Positions 16,079 to 24,211 of a DNA stretch of 52,447 bases are shown piece after piece. The number at the start of each line of letters is the position of its first letter. Position 1 is the stretch's first letter. The notes beneath the pieces were generated by a model that saw nothing but the letters and a program-made list of their open reading frames with translations, was not told where the DNA came from and did not search any database. Both the position numbers and the translations under genes were made by a program. Source of the DNA: Bacillus sp. AFS059628 (lineage in GTDB: Bacteria; Bacillota; Bacilli; Bacillales; Bacillaceae_G); the NCBI RefSeq assembly GCF_002571225.1, contig NZ_NVEC01000085.1, positions 1-52,447 of the forward strand, read 5' to 3'.

Positions 16079-16936
16079 CATTGGCTCAACATGAATGTGT
16101 GCATGATAAATGCCAAACTTTTTCCGGAGCATAGCCTCGATGTTGTCAGTAATACAATGACTTTCACCAACATCCATACTAGCATCTACCTCGATTGTAA
16201 TATCAACGTACGTTTGATTTCCGTACATACGAGCGCGAATATCCACGATATTTTCCACGCCACCTATATGTTCAATAGCATCAGCGTACTCTTCCATCTT
16301 ATCTGGATCGATTCCATCCGTTAACATATGAGAAGCTTCTACGAAAATCTCCCATGCAGTTTTACAAATAATAAGACCGACAATTAAAGCGGCAATAGGG
16401 TCTAAAATAGGCATTTGGAACTGCGAACCGACAATACCTACTACTGTACCAATACTTACGAGAGCATCTGATAAATTATCCTTTGCAGCGGCTTCTAATG
16501 ATTTGCTTTTTGTGCGCGCCGCAACCTTTTTCGTATATAAATACACACAGTACATAACGACAGCAGAAAATAAAGCTACCCATGCAGCAAGTACATTAGG
16601 TGCAGCTTGTTTTGGATTTAAAAAAGATTGAATGGCACTAACAACAACCTCTAATCCGACCGTTGCCATAATAAAAGAAGCAACAAGTGATGCAATTTGT
16701 TCAGCGCGCGAATGCCCATAAGGATGATCTGGGTCACGAGGTTTACGAGAGATTTTTAGACCGATTAATATCGCTAAAGAAGCACCGATATCCGTTAAGT
16801 TATTTAAACCGTCAGCACGTAATGCGCTAGAGAGGGTAATATAACTGATGATGATTTTCATAGAGGATAAAAATATGTAGGCCATAATGCTGACAATCGC
16901 ACCTTTATCAGCTTCTTTATGAGAAAGAGTATCCAT
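16055..16936 (-). CDS. Cation diffusion facilitator family transporter, 293 aa
   Basis: Proton-coupled divalent metal exporter (Zn/Co/Fe/Mn type). Several transmembrane helices fill residues 10-205, with metal-site motifs in DGLNNLTDIGASL, HPYGHSRAEQ and DNLSDALVSIGTVVG. The C-terminal cytoplasmic ferredoxin-like domain includes DIRARMYGNQTYVDITIEVD. The ATG lies nine bases after AAAGGTGA; an upstream in-frame GTG is only two bases from it. Metal specificity cannot be told. Monocistronic, convergent with yodM. Confidence 0.9.
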   Translation of the reverse strand: MDTLSHKEADKGAIVSIMAYIFLSSMKIIISYITLSSALRADGLNNLTDIGASLAILIGLKISRKPRDPDHPYGHSRAEQIASLVASFIMATVGLEVVVSAIQSFLNPKQAAPNVLAAWVALFSAVVMYCVYLYTKKVAARTKSKSLEAAAKDNLSDALVSIGTVVGIVGSQFQMPILDPIAALIVGLIICKTAWEIFVEASHMLTDGIDPDKMEEYADAIEHIGGVENIVDIRARMYGNQTYVDITIEVDASMDVGESHCITDNIEAMLRKKFGIYHAHIHVEPMEKEPIMT

Positions 16937-17193
16937 TTTAATCACTCACCTTTCTACAAGGAATTTCTTTCTATAAATAGAGTACCAAACGGAACTCGTG
17001 TGGGTCTATACAAACATTGTTGACGTTTTTTAGCTTTTTAAGAAGGGGATAACAAAGTTTCGTGAAGGAAAAATATGTTGTAAAGTGCAAAGTAAGGGTG
17101 CGAACTCGATTTTGATTGAGGGGATAGGTGAAAGGATACATGTATTATGATGAATCCGTATACTACATTGCTCAAAGGTGATTGGGCAAAATA

Positions 17194-17227
17194 AAAACCC
17201 TCTAAAAAATATTTTTCAGAGGGTTTT
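17194..17227. terminator. Terminator of the thioredoxin-like gene
   Basis: A 10-bp stem AAAACCCTCT / AGAGGGTTTT, A/T-rich on both sides. It is positioned to end the minus-strand thioredoxin-like gene just before its stop-distal flank. Confidence 0.85.
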
Positions 17228-17231
17228 CATC

Positions 17232-17546
17232 TTAGTATGCTTCTAAAAACTCAGTAACTTGCTCTTCAGTTTTTGCATTAGCACTATGTAAGTGGCCTAG
17301 CTTCTCTCCATTTTGATATACAAGTAAACTTGGAATACCCATTACTTGATACTCTTCAGCGATACTTGGAAACTCATCTTTATTAATAGAATACCATTCA
17401 AACTTATTGAACTCTTCCATTACATCTCCGATAAAGTTGTCCATACGCACACAATCTGGGCACCATGTAGTAAAGAACTTAACAACTACTGGCTCCTCGC
17501 TTGCGATGATGTCTTTGAATTCCTGTTCAGATTTGATTTCTTTCAT
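17232..17546 (-). CDS. Thioredoxin family protein, CPDC active site, 104 aa
   Basis: Cytosolic thioredoxin-fold protein. The redox motif is WCPDC (FTTWCPDCVRM); the cis-proline loop is GIPSLLVYQNG. Length 104 matches single-domain thioredoxins. The Pro-Asp in the CxxC and the acidic, Lys-poor surface differ from TrxA (CGPC), so it is probably a specialised reductase rather than the housekeeping one. GAGAGGAGTC lies six bases before the start. It is the last conserved gene before the phage-derived region. Confidence 0.9.
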   Translation of the reverse strand: MKEIKSEQEFKDIIASEEPVVVKFFTTWCPDCVRMDNFIGDVMEEFNKFEWYSINKDEFPSIAEEYQVMGIPSLLVYQNGEKLGHLHSANAKTEEQVTEFLEAY

Positions 17547-17625
17547 GTTTTTGACTCCTCTCAATGTCACACGGATAAGCTAGTATTTTTATGCAAAATC
17601 CGCGATTGCAAACATTTTGCAAACA

Positions 17626-18265
17626 TTAGTGTTTTTGAAGAAAGTTATTTGCAAAATCTTCGACTGCTTTTTCTTGTAGGTCTGGTTCGACATAGGCGTA
17701 GGTGCTCAGTATGATACCTACGCTGTTAAGTCCTAAACGTCCGCTTTGTGATCTTTGGATGTATAACTTAGATACTAGAAACGAATATTAGGAACCTCAC
17801 TTTTCTTTATAAGCTTTTTCATGAGCTGTGTCAAACTTCTGAAATTGCAGGGGTTACTATTATAGGGTGGGCAAACCAAATCCAAATTATTATATCCATC
17901 GCTATACCGTTCTTTATCTTCATTTATTTTTTGAAGATGTTCTTGAAGAGCATGTAAGGTGATTTCAGGCAAAACCATTAATCTTTTTCCTTTTAGGTCC
18001 ATGAAATTGTTTTGTGACCTGAGAGAGGTAACGATAAACCGATAGAGTTCTTCTCTCCAAATCAATATCCTTCCATTGAAGCTTTAAGATTTCGCCTTTA
18101 CGCATGCCACATGTAATAGCCAATAGATATGCAACATAGTATCTGCTATCTTTTGTACGATCTAAAAAACAAAGGACATCTTCTTCTGACCAAGTATTTA
18201 CTGTTTTTTCTTTACCTTTAGGAGGGCTTACTACATCAGCTACATTCTTTTGATATCCAGCGAAT
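17626..18265 (-). pseudogene. Tyrosine recombinase (phage integrase) pseudogene
   Basis: Minus-strand frames together reproduce the catalytic half of a phage integrase. About 18262-18000 gives TWSEEDVLCFLDR and AITCGMRKGEILKLQWKDID, the latter containing the first catalytic Arg. 17775-18065 gives LMVLPEITLHALQEHLQKI and ends at NIRF with a stop. 17626-17740 gives RLGLNSVGIILSTYAYVEP with the C-terminal Tyr, and QEKAVEDFANNF. At least two frameshifts or deletions separate them; the HDLRHT box and the N-terminal DNA-binding domain are missing. It is dead as an enzyme. Confidence 0.85.
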
Positions 18266-18513
18266 GTATAGCGGAGAAAAAGCTTTTAAGAAAATGCAAA
18301 ATTACCGCAACCCACATTTCAATTACATGGGTATGAGAGTAAACGTAGCTGGCGTGTGGGGTTTATTTGTAATAAATCGGAAAAAATAATCTATTCGTTT
18401 TGTTCGATGGAGAAATTAAGAAGCATAATTGCCATCCCTATTGGGAAATTGCTTACTACGGTGATGAGGGTAATGTTGTAAGAAGCTACCAGAAGGAAGA
18501 GTATGCGATATAA
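18264..18513 (+). pseudogene. Frameshifted phage-type gene, unknown function
   Basis: ATG 18264 opens a 41-residue frame (MYSGEKAFKKMQNYRNPHFN, ending GVWGLFVINRKK) that stops at 18389. A second frame then runs FDGEIKKHNCHPYWEIAYYG and ends SYQKEEYAI at 18513. The two read as one small protein broken by a frameshift. Its start overlaps the edge of the integrase fragment on the other strand. I recognise the style of small Bacillus phage proteins but not the family. Confidence 0.45.
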
Positions 18514-18547
18514 AAAAAGGACTAGCGGTTGCACCCGCTGTCCTTTA
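18513..18547 (+). terminator. Hairpin after the frameshifted phage gene
   Basis: Two stacked stems, AAAGGAC/GTCCTTT and AGCGG/CCGCT. It is preceded by an A run and followed by few T residues, so it suits minus-strand termination at least as well as plus-strand. Confidence 0.6.
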
Positions 18548-18548
18548 A

Positions 18549-19094
18549 TAGGAGAAAAAGTATTCTTGTTTAGAACTACGCATAAACAGAAAATCTGCTT
18601 GTAATTAGTTTTACCCTCAATGTACGTGCTTATACAAAAAAGAGATAAGTAAAAAATACTTATCCCCAAGAAAGGAAATCCCAAGCACCAAAATGGCTCG
18701 TATTGGTCTGCAGGTTCAAAAGTAGTATATGTAGAACGAAACAATCTCATGCAAAAAGCAGACAACGCTTTTTGTTGTCTGCCAGTGGGTCGAATGAGTT
18801 AGCTAATTGTGATAAATTGCATTCCCATTACAAGAAGAGTGAAGCTGCTAGTTCAAACAGCTTGTTGGTATTATTTTCGATATTAAAAAAAATATACAGG
18901 AAAAGCAGATAAGTTAAAAAACCTACCTGCTTCTGCTGTAACAAATGAAAGAAGTATTAGCCGTGGATACGGCGGCTTGGAAATAGTATGTATTTTTATT
19001 TAAAAAATATTCAAGGGTTGAAGAAACATAGAATGTTTGATAAATGGTATCCATGAAATTAATCAGCTAATCAGTAAAACAAAAGTGAAAAACA
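18549..19094. other. Non-coding stretch with hairpins, phage debris
   Basis: No intact gene is visible. Two strong hairpins are present: AGATAAGTA...TACTTATC (18642-18664) and GCAGACAAC...GTTGTCTGC (18758-18782), each preceded by an A run. A short plus-strand coding-like remnant near 18690-18750 reads NGSYWSAGSKVVYVER. A weaker hairpin lies at 18901-18935. The composition fits decayed phage genes. Confidence 0.5.
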
Positions 19095-19307
19095 ATGAGC
19101 AAATATAATAATAAAAAGGTAAAACTAGATGACCATGTATTCGATAGTAAAGCAGAAGCGAATTATTATGCTGGATTAAAAATACGCCAAGCTACAGAGG
19201 GAATTTCAAGTTTCGAATTGCAACCAAGATCCATTTTGCAGCCAGCATTTATAAAGAGCGGAAAAAGATATCAGGCAATTACATATTGGATGAGTACGAC
19301 AAATTAA
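19095..19307 (+). pseudogene. Truncated DUF1064 phage protein
   Basis: The first 62 residues match the DUF1064 family of phage proteins (a small nuclease-like fold): YNNKKVKLDDHVFDSKAEANYY, then FELQPRSILQPAF and KRYQAITY. The family is normally about twice as long. After ITY the frame runs into WMSTTN and stops, while another frame carries LDEYDKLKCEKKN, consistent with a frameshift plus deletion. No good Shine-Dalgarno sequence is seen. Confidence 0.75.
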
Positions 19308-20072
19308 AATGTGAAAAGAAAAACTAAAATAAGTAAATTTATGTATATTTTTAATGCATGTTCAGTTTGAAAAAATCTTTCTTTTGCAAAACAAAGCAGT
19401 TAGTTAATAAAACTAACTGCTCGTTGTACAAAAGAAACGCTCCGCTTACACAATAGATTGTAACCTAAAGTTGAAAAATAGTATGAACAGGGTTAAAAAT
19501 GTGATTTAGAAATGAAAGGAAACATAATAAAAAAAGAGAAGCGCTTAATTAGGACACTCCTCTTAATGCCAATATACAATAACTATTCCATTATAATGTA
19601 TAAGCATAAAATATTTAACAATTAGTTATGTGGTAAAAATTTCATTTTGTTTTAGGTTAAAATGAAAAAAGAGCACTTACAGTGAACTGAACGTCTAGGT
19701 TAGAAATATATGATTTGAAAAAGAAATAAGAACAAAATTTTATTATTTGCTCAATATAAAAGAGGAGTTAGCCCAGTTCAACTGCTCAGTACAGGGGTAA
19801 TGATCTAGATGCATAGATATTATATGCCAAGTTATTGACTTTATTCGAGGAGAAATAAAGAATATGTATTTATTTGGAAAATATAGTTAGATAATTTCTT
19901 TAAGTAACAAGAGCAATAATGAAATAAAAGAGCAGCTAGCAAAAGCAAACTGCACCAATCATGGAATATGGTTCGAAATGGGGTGTCTATATTATTGACG
20001 GAATATTGAGTTTTAGTCAGGGGCACCTAGAGGTTTTCTTTTTTACTTAATCCATATCTCGCAAACAAAATA
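19308..20072. other. Non-coding stretch with nested palindromes
   Basis: No convincing gene. A nested palindrome at 19381-19434 has outer arms CTTTTG/CAAAAG around AGCAGTTAGTT-aataa-AACTAACTGCT. Further A-run-plus-hairpin elements start near 19533, 19665, 19758 and 19925. Apart from these I see only AT-rich sequence with many stops. Confidence 0.5.
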
Positions 20073-20333
20073 ATGGCTAAAAATACAGATAATAAAAATG
20101 TCAGAAAGTTTGTTATTATGTCCCTGAGCATCGCTTTCCAGTTGTTTATTTTAGAGAATTCCATCATACCAATAAAAAAGTTCCTATTGTTAAAACTAGG
20201 AAAAGGAATAAACGATGAAAATTTATCGGAAAAGAAAGTCAGGAATTATCAATTTTACAAGAGCGTTAAGCATGATATGAATATAAAAATGGAAGTTTTG
20301 GGGTACCATTCAGGGTATTATTTTGGGCAGTGA
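20073..20333 (+). CDS. Doubtful ORF, 86 aa, unknown
   Basis: An open frame from ATG 20073 with a hydrophobic segment at about 12-40 and the end YKSVKHDMNIKMEVLGYHSG. No Shine-Dalgarno sequence precedes it and no family is recognised. It may be a phage remnant or chance. The amino acid mix is protein-like towards the end, where a longer ancestral gene could have ended. Confidence 0.25.
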   Translation: MAKNTDNKNVRKFVIMSLSIAFQLFILENSIIPIKKFLLLKLGKGINDENLSEKKVRNYQFYKSVKHDMNIKMEVLGYHSGYYFGQ

Positions 20334-20706
20334 ATTTTCACATTGAAATCAACGTTATGATATTTCTACAGTTAATTGTTCTTTGAAAAGAGCATAATGT
20401 GAGGATAACGTATCTATGCGCTCTTAATCAATGATCATAGCTTCTATATCAAAACGCGTTATCTGAGAACGGGCATGGGCAGTAAGAATCCGAAAAGGAC
20501 GAAAAGACCAATATCAATTATAGTAGACGCTGTCATGATCTGGTTGACGTCATGTTTGTTGTTAAGAAAAGATAAGGGGTGATGTAGACTTGCAAGTTAA
20601 AATATTATTAGTCTAAAACAGAAAATATAGACTAGTAAACAAACTGTTTTCACCATTTATTCATAGAATATGATGAATTCTATTTTTAGAGGAGGGAATC
20701 ATATCT
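20334..20706. other. Non-coding gap before the Cys/Arg-rich gene
   Basis: Contains a weak hairpin AAGAGC...GCTCTT (20391-20425) and a coding-like remnant at about 20446-20583 (GSKNPKRTKRPISIIVDAV...) without a start site. The gene at 20707 has GAGGAGGG upstream, but I see no clear -35/-10 promoter for it. Confidence 0.4.
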
Positions 20707-20907
20707 ATGGGATGTAATAATAATTTTGGACATTCCCGAGATTGTAATAGATTTTGGGATGATTTAGTATTTTGCGGATGCGGTCGTAGACGCAGAAGAA
20801 ACGATTTTAACGACTGTCATTGTAGACGTGACTGCGATTGTGATGAGTGTCGTCGCAGACGTAATCATGACCGTGATCATGATCATGATGATCGTCGAGA
20901 TTGGTAA
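20707..20907 (+). CDS. Cys/Arg/His/Asp-rich small protein, 66 aa
   Basis: Strongly biased protein: nine Cys, many Arg and Asp, and an end rich in His-Asp (RRRRNHDRDHDHDDRRDW). CGCGRRRRR and CHCRRDCDCDECRRRR hold closely spaced Cys pairs that could bind metal or form disulphides. RBS GAGGAGGG is nine bases before the ATG, and a strong terminator follows, so it is a complete gene amid phage debris. Such composition is common in Bacillus spore coat or exosporium proteins; metal sequestration is the alternative. Both are inference. Family not recognised. Confidence 0.75.
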   Translation: MGCNNNFGHSRDCNRFWDDLVFCGCGRRRRRNDFNDCHCRRDCDCDECRRRRNHDRDHDHDDRRDW

Positions 20908-20915
20908 AGTCTCTT

Positions 20916-20949
20916 AAAAGAGTGCATATCTTTATAGCACTCTTTTTTA
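20916..20949 (+). terminator. Terminator of the Cys/Arg-rich gene
   Basis: A 10-bp stem AAAAGAGTGC / GCACTCTTTT with an 11-base loop and a T run. Confidence 0.88.
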
Positions 20950-21322
20950 TTGTGTTTTTTAATACTTAATAATTTGAAAGACGCAGTTTCAAACGGGTTT
21001 AACGTTTAACAAAACAAACGGACATAACGAACAAAAAAGAAAAGTAAGAATCAAATAATTCCTGCAAGGTGGAAATATACGATGGATAATCCGATAGCGC
21101 CAATAAATTCTGGTGAAATGTAAAAATCTGATTTAAATCTGTTTGTTTTTTGATTTTAAGTTTCTTGTCCCGTCTCCCTTAGATATTTTTATCTTACATG
21201 GGCATATACAAACCGAAAGGGATTTTGTAACAAATAAATGAGCAATATTTTTAAATAAGATTTATTTAGCGATTAGCTTAAGTAGTAAACTCATGGGAAT
21301 TGAGGTGGCAGGTGAAATGTAG
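20950..21322. other. Non-coding gap with phage-like debris
   Basis: No gene seen. A coding-like remnant near 21060-21121 reads PARWKYTMDNPIAPINSGEM and stops; it has no start site. The rest is AT-rich. Confidence 0.4.
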
Positions 21323-21601
21323 ATGGCAAGACAGCGCAGTCCAGACCGTGATAAAGCATTCGAAATATACAGAGCAAGTAATGGTAAGAAGCCACTTGTT
21401 GAGATTGCGAAAAGGAGTGTTACTAATGTAAAGAAACTCAAAACAAAAGCCAAGTTAAAAAAGATGATAGATGATGGAGAGCTGGCGGAACAAGAACGAC
21501 TCTTGAAGTATTTTAACGGTACACAAGATGGACTGGAAGTTGGCTATGCAAAAAGTAGCGTGAATAGCTGTTTACTCAGAAGAGTCCGTGTAGCACTGTA
21601 A
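21323..21601 (+). pseudogene. Phage terminase small-subunit remnant, 92 aa
   Basis: The N-terminus MARQRSPDRDKAFEIYRAS is the start typical of Bacillus phage terminase small subunits (HTH-type DNA-binding region for packaging). After residue 30 the match weakens: the expected HTH and WKxKDxW motif are absent, and a different Lys-rich stretch (KKLKTKAKLKKMIDDGELA) follows, then an unrelated end. This looks like a truncated gene joined to other phage sequence. AGGTG lies eight bases upstream, so a peptide may still be made. Confidence 0.65.
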
Positions 21602-22192
21602 GTCCGAAAGCTTAAAGGTGAAATGGTTGAAATATTTTTTTGAAGCGATAGATGTATGGAATGAGTAAATTAAGATTGCTTTTGCTAATATGAAAAAAGG
21701 TCCTGTTGTTTCCAACAGGACCTTTCCTAAAATGGCAAAGGGTAACTCTTACCTTACCCTTCTCGTATATAATACCTGAAAAAGATAGATGTGTATACAA
21801 CAAGAAATTCCAATATAATTATTCGAATATAGTGTTAAGAAATAAAGGTGTGTAATTTGAAATAAGGAATTAAATTACAAATGTTGATTTGTTAAGTGAT
21901 TGGAATGGATGCCTATCAAATTGTAGTGAATAAAGTAATATTGAGATAATAAAATATGTAATTTTGCATATCGGATTTTTAAAAGTAAACAAGGTTATAA
22001 AATATATAAATGTTACGGAAGTTGAGGAAATAAATACTAAAATTCATTTGATTTTTTCCTGAAATAAATAAATTCATTTGAATCGTAGTAAAAAATAGAG
22101 GTTTGCCTTAAACATTTATAAAAGTAAAGAATATTTATAACAAAAGGAGTAAATACACAGGTCCAATTTTTGTAATGATGGAGGGAATTGTT
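21602..22192. other. Non-coding stretch with two hairpins; possible minus-strand RNA
   Basis: No gene seen. A perfect 13-bp hairpin AAAGGTCCTGTTG-TTTC-CAACAGGACCTTT (21696-21725) has its T run on the minus strand, and a second hairpin AAGGGTAA...TTACCCTT (21738-21761) lies beside it. Together they could form a short minus-strand RNA ending at 21692. The remainder (21790-22192) is very AT-rich without clear signals. Confidence 0.45.
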
Positions 22193-22471
22193 GTGGACAT
22201 AACTCAAAGTATGGCACGAATAGTGGTTAACGGGAAAGATCTTCCGTTTAATTCAGTTAGAACTTCTGTATGGAATCAAGGGCCTGTAAATGATTTAATT
22301 GTTTCAACAAATCAGAGAATCGAGGAGTTTTATCAATTTATGTGGTCACAAGTGCCAGTCACACTTGCGATGTATTTTCTTCAGGGGGCGGACTTAATGA
22401 GGTTTGCCAGAATTATTGGGATTAATCAAAGTGTGACAGGAGAATATATATATCATTTCTCTTTGGGATAA
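22193..22471 (+). CDS. Hypothetical protein, 92 aa
   Basis: Start taken as GTG 22193, six bases after GAGGGA; the ATGs at 22175 and 22178 precede that Shine-Dalgarno sequence and have none of their own. The protein contains SMARIVVNGKDLPFNSVRTS, a Trp-rich middle and GADLMRFARIIGINQSVTGE. No signal peptide or membrane helix is clear. A terminator follows directly, so it is a one-gene unit. I do not recognise the family. Confidence 0.6.
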   Translation: MDITQSMARIVVNGKDLPFNSVRTSVWNQGPVNDLIVSTNQRIEEFYQFMWSQVPVTLAMYFLQGADLMRFARIIGINQSVTGEYIYHFSLG

Positions 22472-22481
22472 AAGGAATGTA

Positions 22482-22507
22482 AAGTAGCTTAACAGCTACT
22501 TTTTTAT
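22482..22507 (+). terminator. Terminator of the 92-aa gene
   Basis: Stem AAGTAGC / GCTACTT with loop TTAACA and a T run. Confidence 0.82.
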
Positions 22508-22645
22508 TTTGCACAGGAATTTAGAAGGTGATGAATAGGAGATTAGAAAAATAAGATTAGAGCGTGATATAAGTAATTTGTGATTAACTAAAAGTACATA
22601 AGGGGTCCCACTATGAATATAAAATTTTTAAGGCGTACAAAAAAT

Positions 22646-22684
22646 AAAAAAACAGAGAGACATAATTTTGTCCCCCTGTTTTTT
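22646..22684 (-). terminator. Terminator of the YVTN-repeat pseudogene
   Basis: A 14-bp stem containing AAAAACAG / CTGTTTTT and GAC / GTC with three G-T pairs. The T run lies on the minus strand, four bases past the pseudogene stop. Confidence 0.75.
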
Positions 22685-22687
22685 ATA

Positions 22688-23069
22688 TTATTCACAAATA
22701 GTTCCAGTTGCTATACCAGTTGGAGCAACTCCTACTGGAACCGTATCTATAACTGTATTTGTAGCAGTATTGATAACAGAAACAGTATTGCTACCTTGGT
22801 TTGTAACGTAGGCGAGAGTGCCATCTGGTATGATGGTTACTTGATCCGGGGATAAAGCAACAGGAATTGTATCAATTATCGTATTTGTCGCCACACTTAT
22901 TACCGATACATTATTACTAACTTTATTTACAACGTAAATACGAGTGCCATCCGGTGTAATATCTATACCAACCGGTTCAGAACCTACGCTAATTGTATTA
23001 ATAACCGTATTTGTAGCAGTGTCAATAACAGAAACAGTATTGCTGTTTTGATTTGTGATTATGCTTCAT
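22688..23069 (-). pseudogene. YVTN beta-propeller repeat gene with a broken 5' end
   Basis: Two and a half YVTN repeats of about 42 residues are readable: SNTVSVIDTATNTVINTISV, then SNNVSVISVATNTIIDTIPV, then SNTVSVINTATNTVIDTVPV. Such repeats form propellers in surface and spore-associated proteins, usually with seven or more blades. A strong AGGAGG with an ATG at 23069 is present, but that ATG is out of frame and meets a stop after 15 codons; the repeat frame has TGA at the same spot. The first in-frame usable codon is a GTG in repeat two. So the gene is shortened and frameshifted at its start. Confidence 0.75.
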
Positions 23070-23497
23070 AATTACCTCCTTTTAAAAAAATTAAATAGTA
23101 AGTACATGTGATAATCAATATTTGTTTCTAAATGTAATGTGTTTATGAGTATAAATTATATGTGAAATTCCCAAGAATGTTTTGTAAAAGTATATGTAAA
23201 CAAAATGAAGGTGTTCTTATGAGACTAGTAGTATTGTAAAGATTTGATGGTAATTATAAGTTTAATTAAGCTAGGGTCTAATGGCGTTCCATTTAGAATT
23301 TTATTTTTTTATTTTGCTTTAAAAATTCAATCACGTTTAATAATTGAAACGAGTAAGTAAAATATGAAATTGAAGCGATTAAAAGAAATAATGAAATGAG
23401 AAACCTACTAAAAGCTAATGTACTAGTTTTCAGCACTTCCTAAAAAAAGAATCATACTATGGTTTGTAATAGCTTATATGGAAGTGAGTTGAAAATA
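23070..23497. other. Non-coding gap
   Basis: No gene seen. The left end carries the AGGAGG of the YVTN pseudogene (minus strand). A Shine-Dalgarno-like AAGGTG with an ATG near 23220 leads to only six codons. The rest is AT-rich and without clear promoters. Confidence 0.4.
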
Positions 23498-23749
23498 ATG
23501 TTTTATTCGTATTTTGCTAATCAAGCTGGTATGCGACCAGCGTATGGTACATCAATCACGTTTAGCGGAGCACAAAGTACAGTTCAAGCTGTTCAACAAG
23601 CGTTACAAATGCAACAACAAATGCAAATGCAGCAACAAGGTATCCAGCCGTATTATTCATCCGTGGAGTATTTTTACCCAGTGCATCAAATCACACCGTA
23701 TGGAAGTTCTTTTCTTACTATCCCATATGGAACTGTATTTAATCTATAA
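23498..23749 (+). CDS. Gln/Tyr-rich hypothetical protein, 83 aa
   Basis: The N-terminus MFYSYFANQAGMRPAYGTSI is followed by a Gln-rich middle (about 28-50, with QALQMQQQMQMQQQ) and a Tyr/Pro/Ser-rich end (PYYSSVEYFYPVHQITPYGS). There is no signal peptide or enzyme motif. The Shine-Dalgarno sequence (GGAAGTGAG) is only moderate. The composition resembles small spore coat proteins, which is a guess. No terminator is obvious. Confidence 0.5.
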   Translation: MFYSYFANQAGMRPAYGTSITFSGAQSTVQAVQQALQMQQQMQMQQQGIQPYYSSVEYFYPVHQITPYGSSFLTIPYGTVFNL

Positions 23750-23793
23750 ATTGAAAGTTTAATCAGTAGGGGGCAGGTATCCAAAACTAATAA

Positions 23794-23964
23794 TTAGCCT
23801 TCACCAATCGGATATAAACGGGCAACCTGTCTCCTAGCTAGCTTTCTCGCATGTGTCGAATTTTTTTGGAGTCTTATTACCCGTAAATGGTGAGGTGTAT
23901 ATGCAGGCGTCAAAGAGTCCTTACCTACTAATTGGAAATAACCGATGTAATAATCTTCGTACAT
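23794..23964 (-). CDS. Unrecognised ORF fragment, 56 aa
   Basis: A minus-strand frame containing YYIGYFQLVGKDSLTPAY and, near its end, KLARRQVARLYPIGEG. It reads like the C-terminal part of a larger protein, but no Shine-Dalgarno sequence precedes the only ATG and no homologue comes to mind. It may be a gene remnant. Confidence 0.3.
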   Translation of the reverse strand: MYEDYYIGYFQLVGKDSLTPAYTPHHLRVIRLQKNSTHARKLARRQVARLYPIGEG

Positions 23965-24160
23965 ACTATAAGTGGAGTTTTTTGATGAGAAAATACCGAT
24001 AAAAAAGAGCATTATTTTATATTATGACAAATGATGGTTAATGGCTCTGTATGAAAGGATATATCCAGACATAACATCACATATTTTGTTTATAATTGTA
24101 AATAGTTATTAAAATGTATAAATAATATTTCTTTTTTTATAAATAAAAAAGGAAAAATAA

Positions 24161-24186
24161 TGCAACTTTTTATTTTGCTTATTCGT
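24161..24186 (+). promoter_or_regulatory. Candidate ECF-type promoter of the sigma factor operon
   Basis: TGCAAC (24161-24166) and CGT (24184-24186) resemble the -35 AAC and -10 CGT elements of ECF promoters, with 17 bases between AAC and CGT (16 is usual). ECF sigma genes usually drive themselves. Transcription would start near 24194, giving a very short leader before the AAAGGAGG at 24197. Confidence 0.35.
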
Positions 24187-24211
24187 GATATATATGAAAG
24201 GAGGAGGGGGG

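Larger units (their letters stand above)
17571..21610. mobile_element. Decayed prophage remnant
   Basis: The stretch between the thioredoxin-like gene and the 21.6 kb region holds mostly fragments: an integrase in at least three frames, a frameshifted phage-type gene, a truncated DUF1064 gene and a terminase small-subunit remnant. Intact genes are nearly absent, and hairpins are frequent. Near the left end TTGCAAACATT is directly repeated (17606-17628) and might be an attachment-site relic. The right limit is unclear; an endolysin fragment at 28.2 kb may belong to the same element. Confidence 0.6.

Noticed and set aside
16946-17193. Small ORF near 17142 (MYYDESVYYIAQR)
   Set aside because: Only 13 codons, no terminator and no recognisable family, though GTGAAAGG precedes it; too weak to call.
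22613-22855. Plus-strand ORF opposite the YVTN pseudogene
   Set aside because: It is the complement of repeat-coding sequence with a Ser/Cys/Asn-rich nonsense composition.
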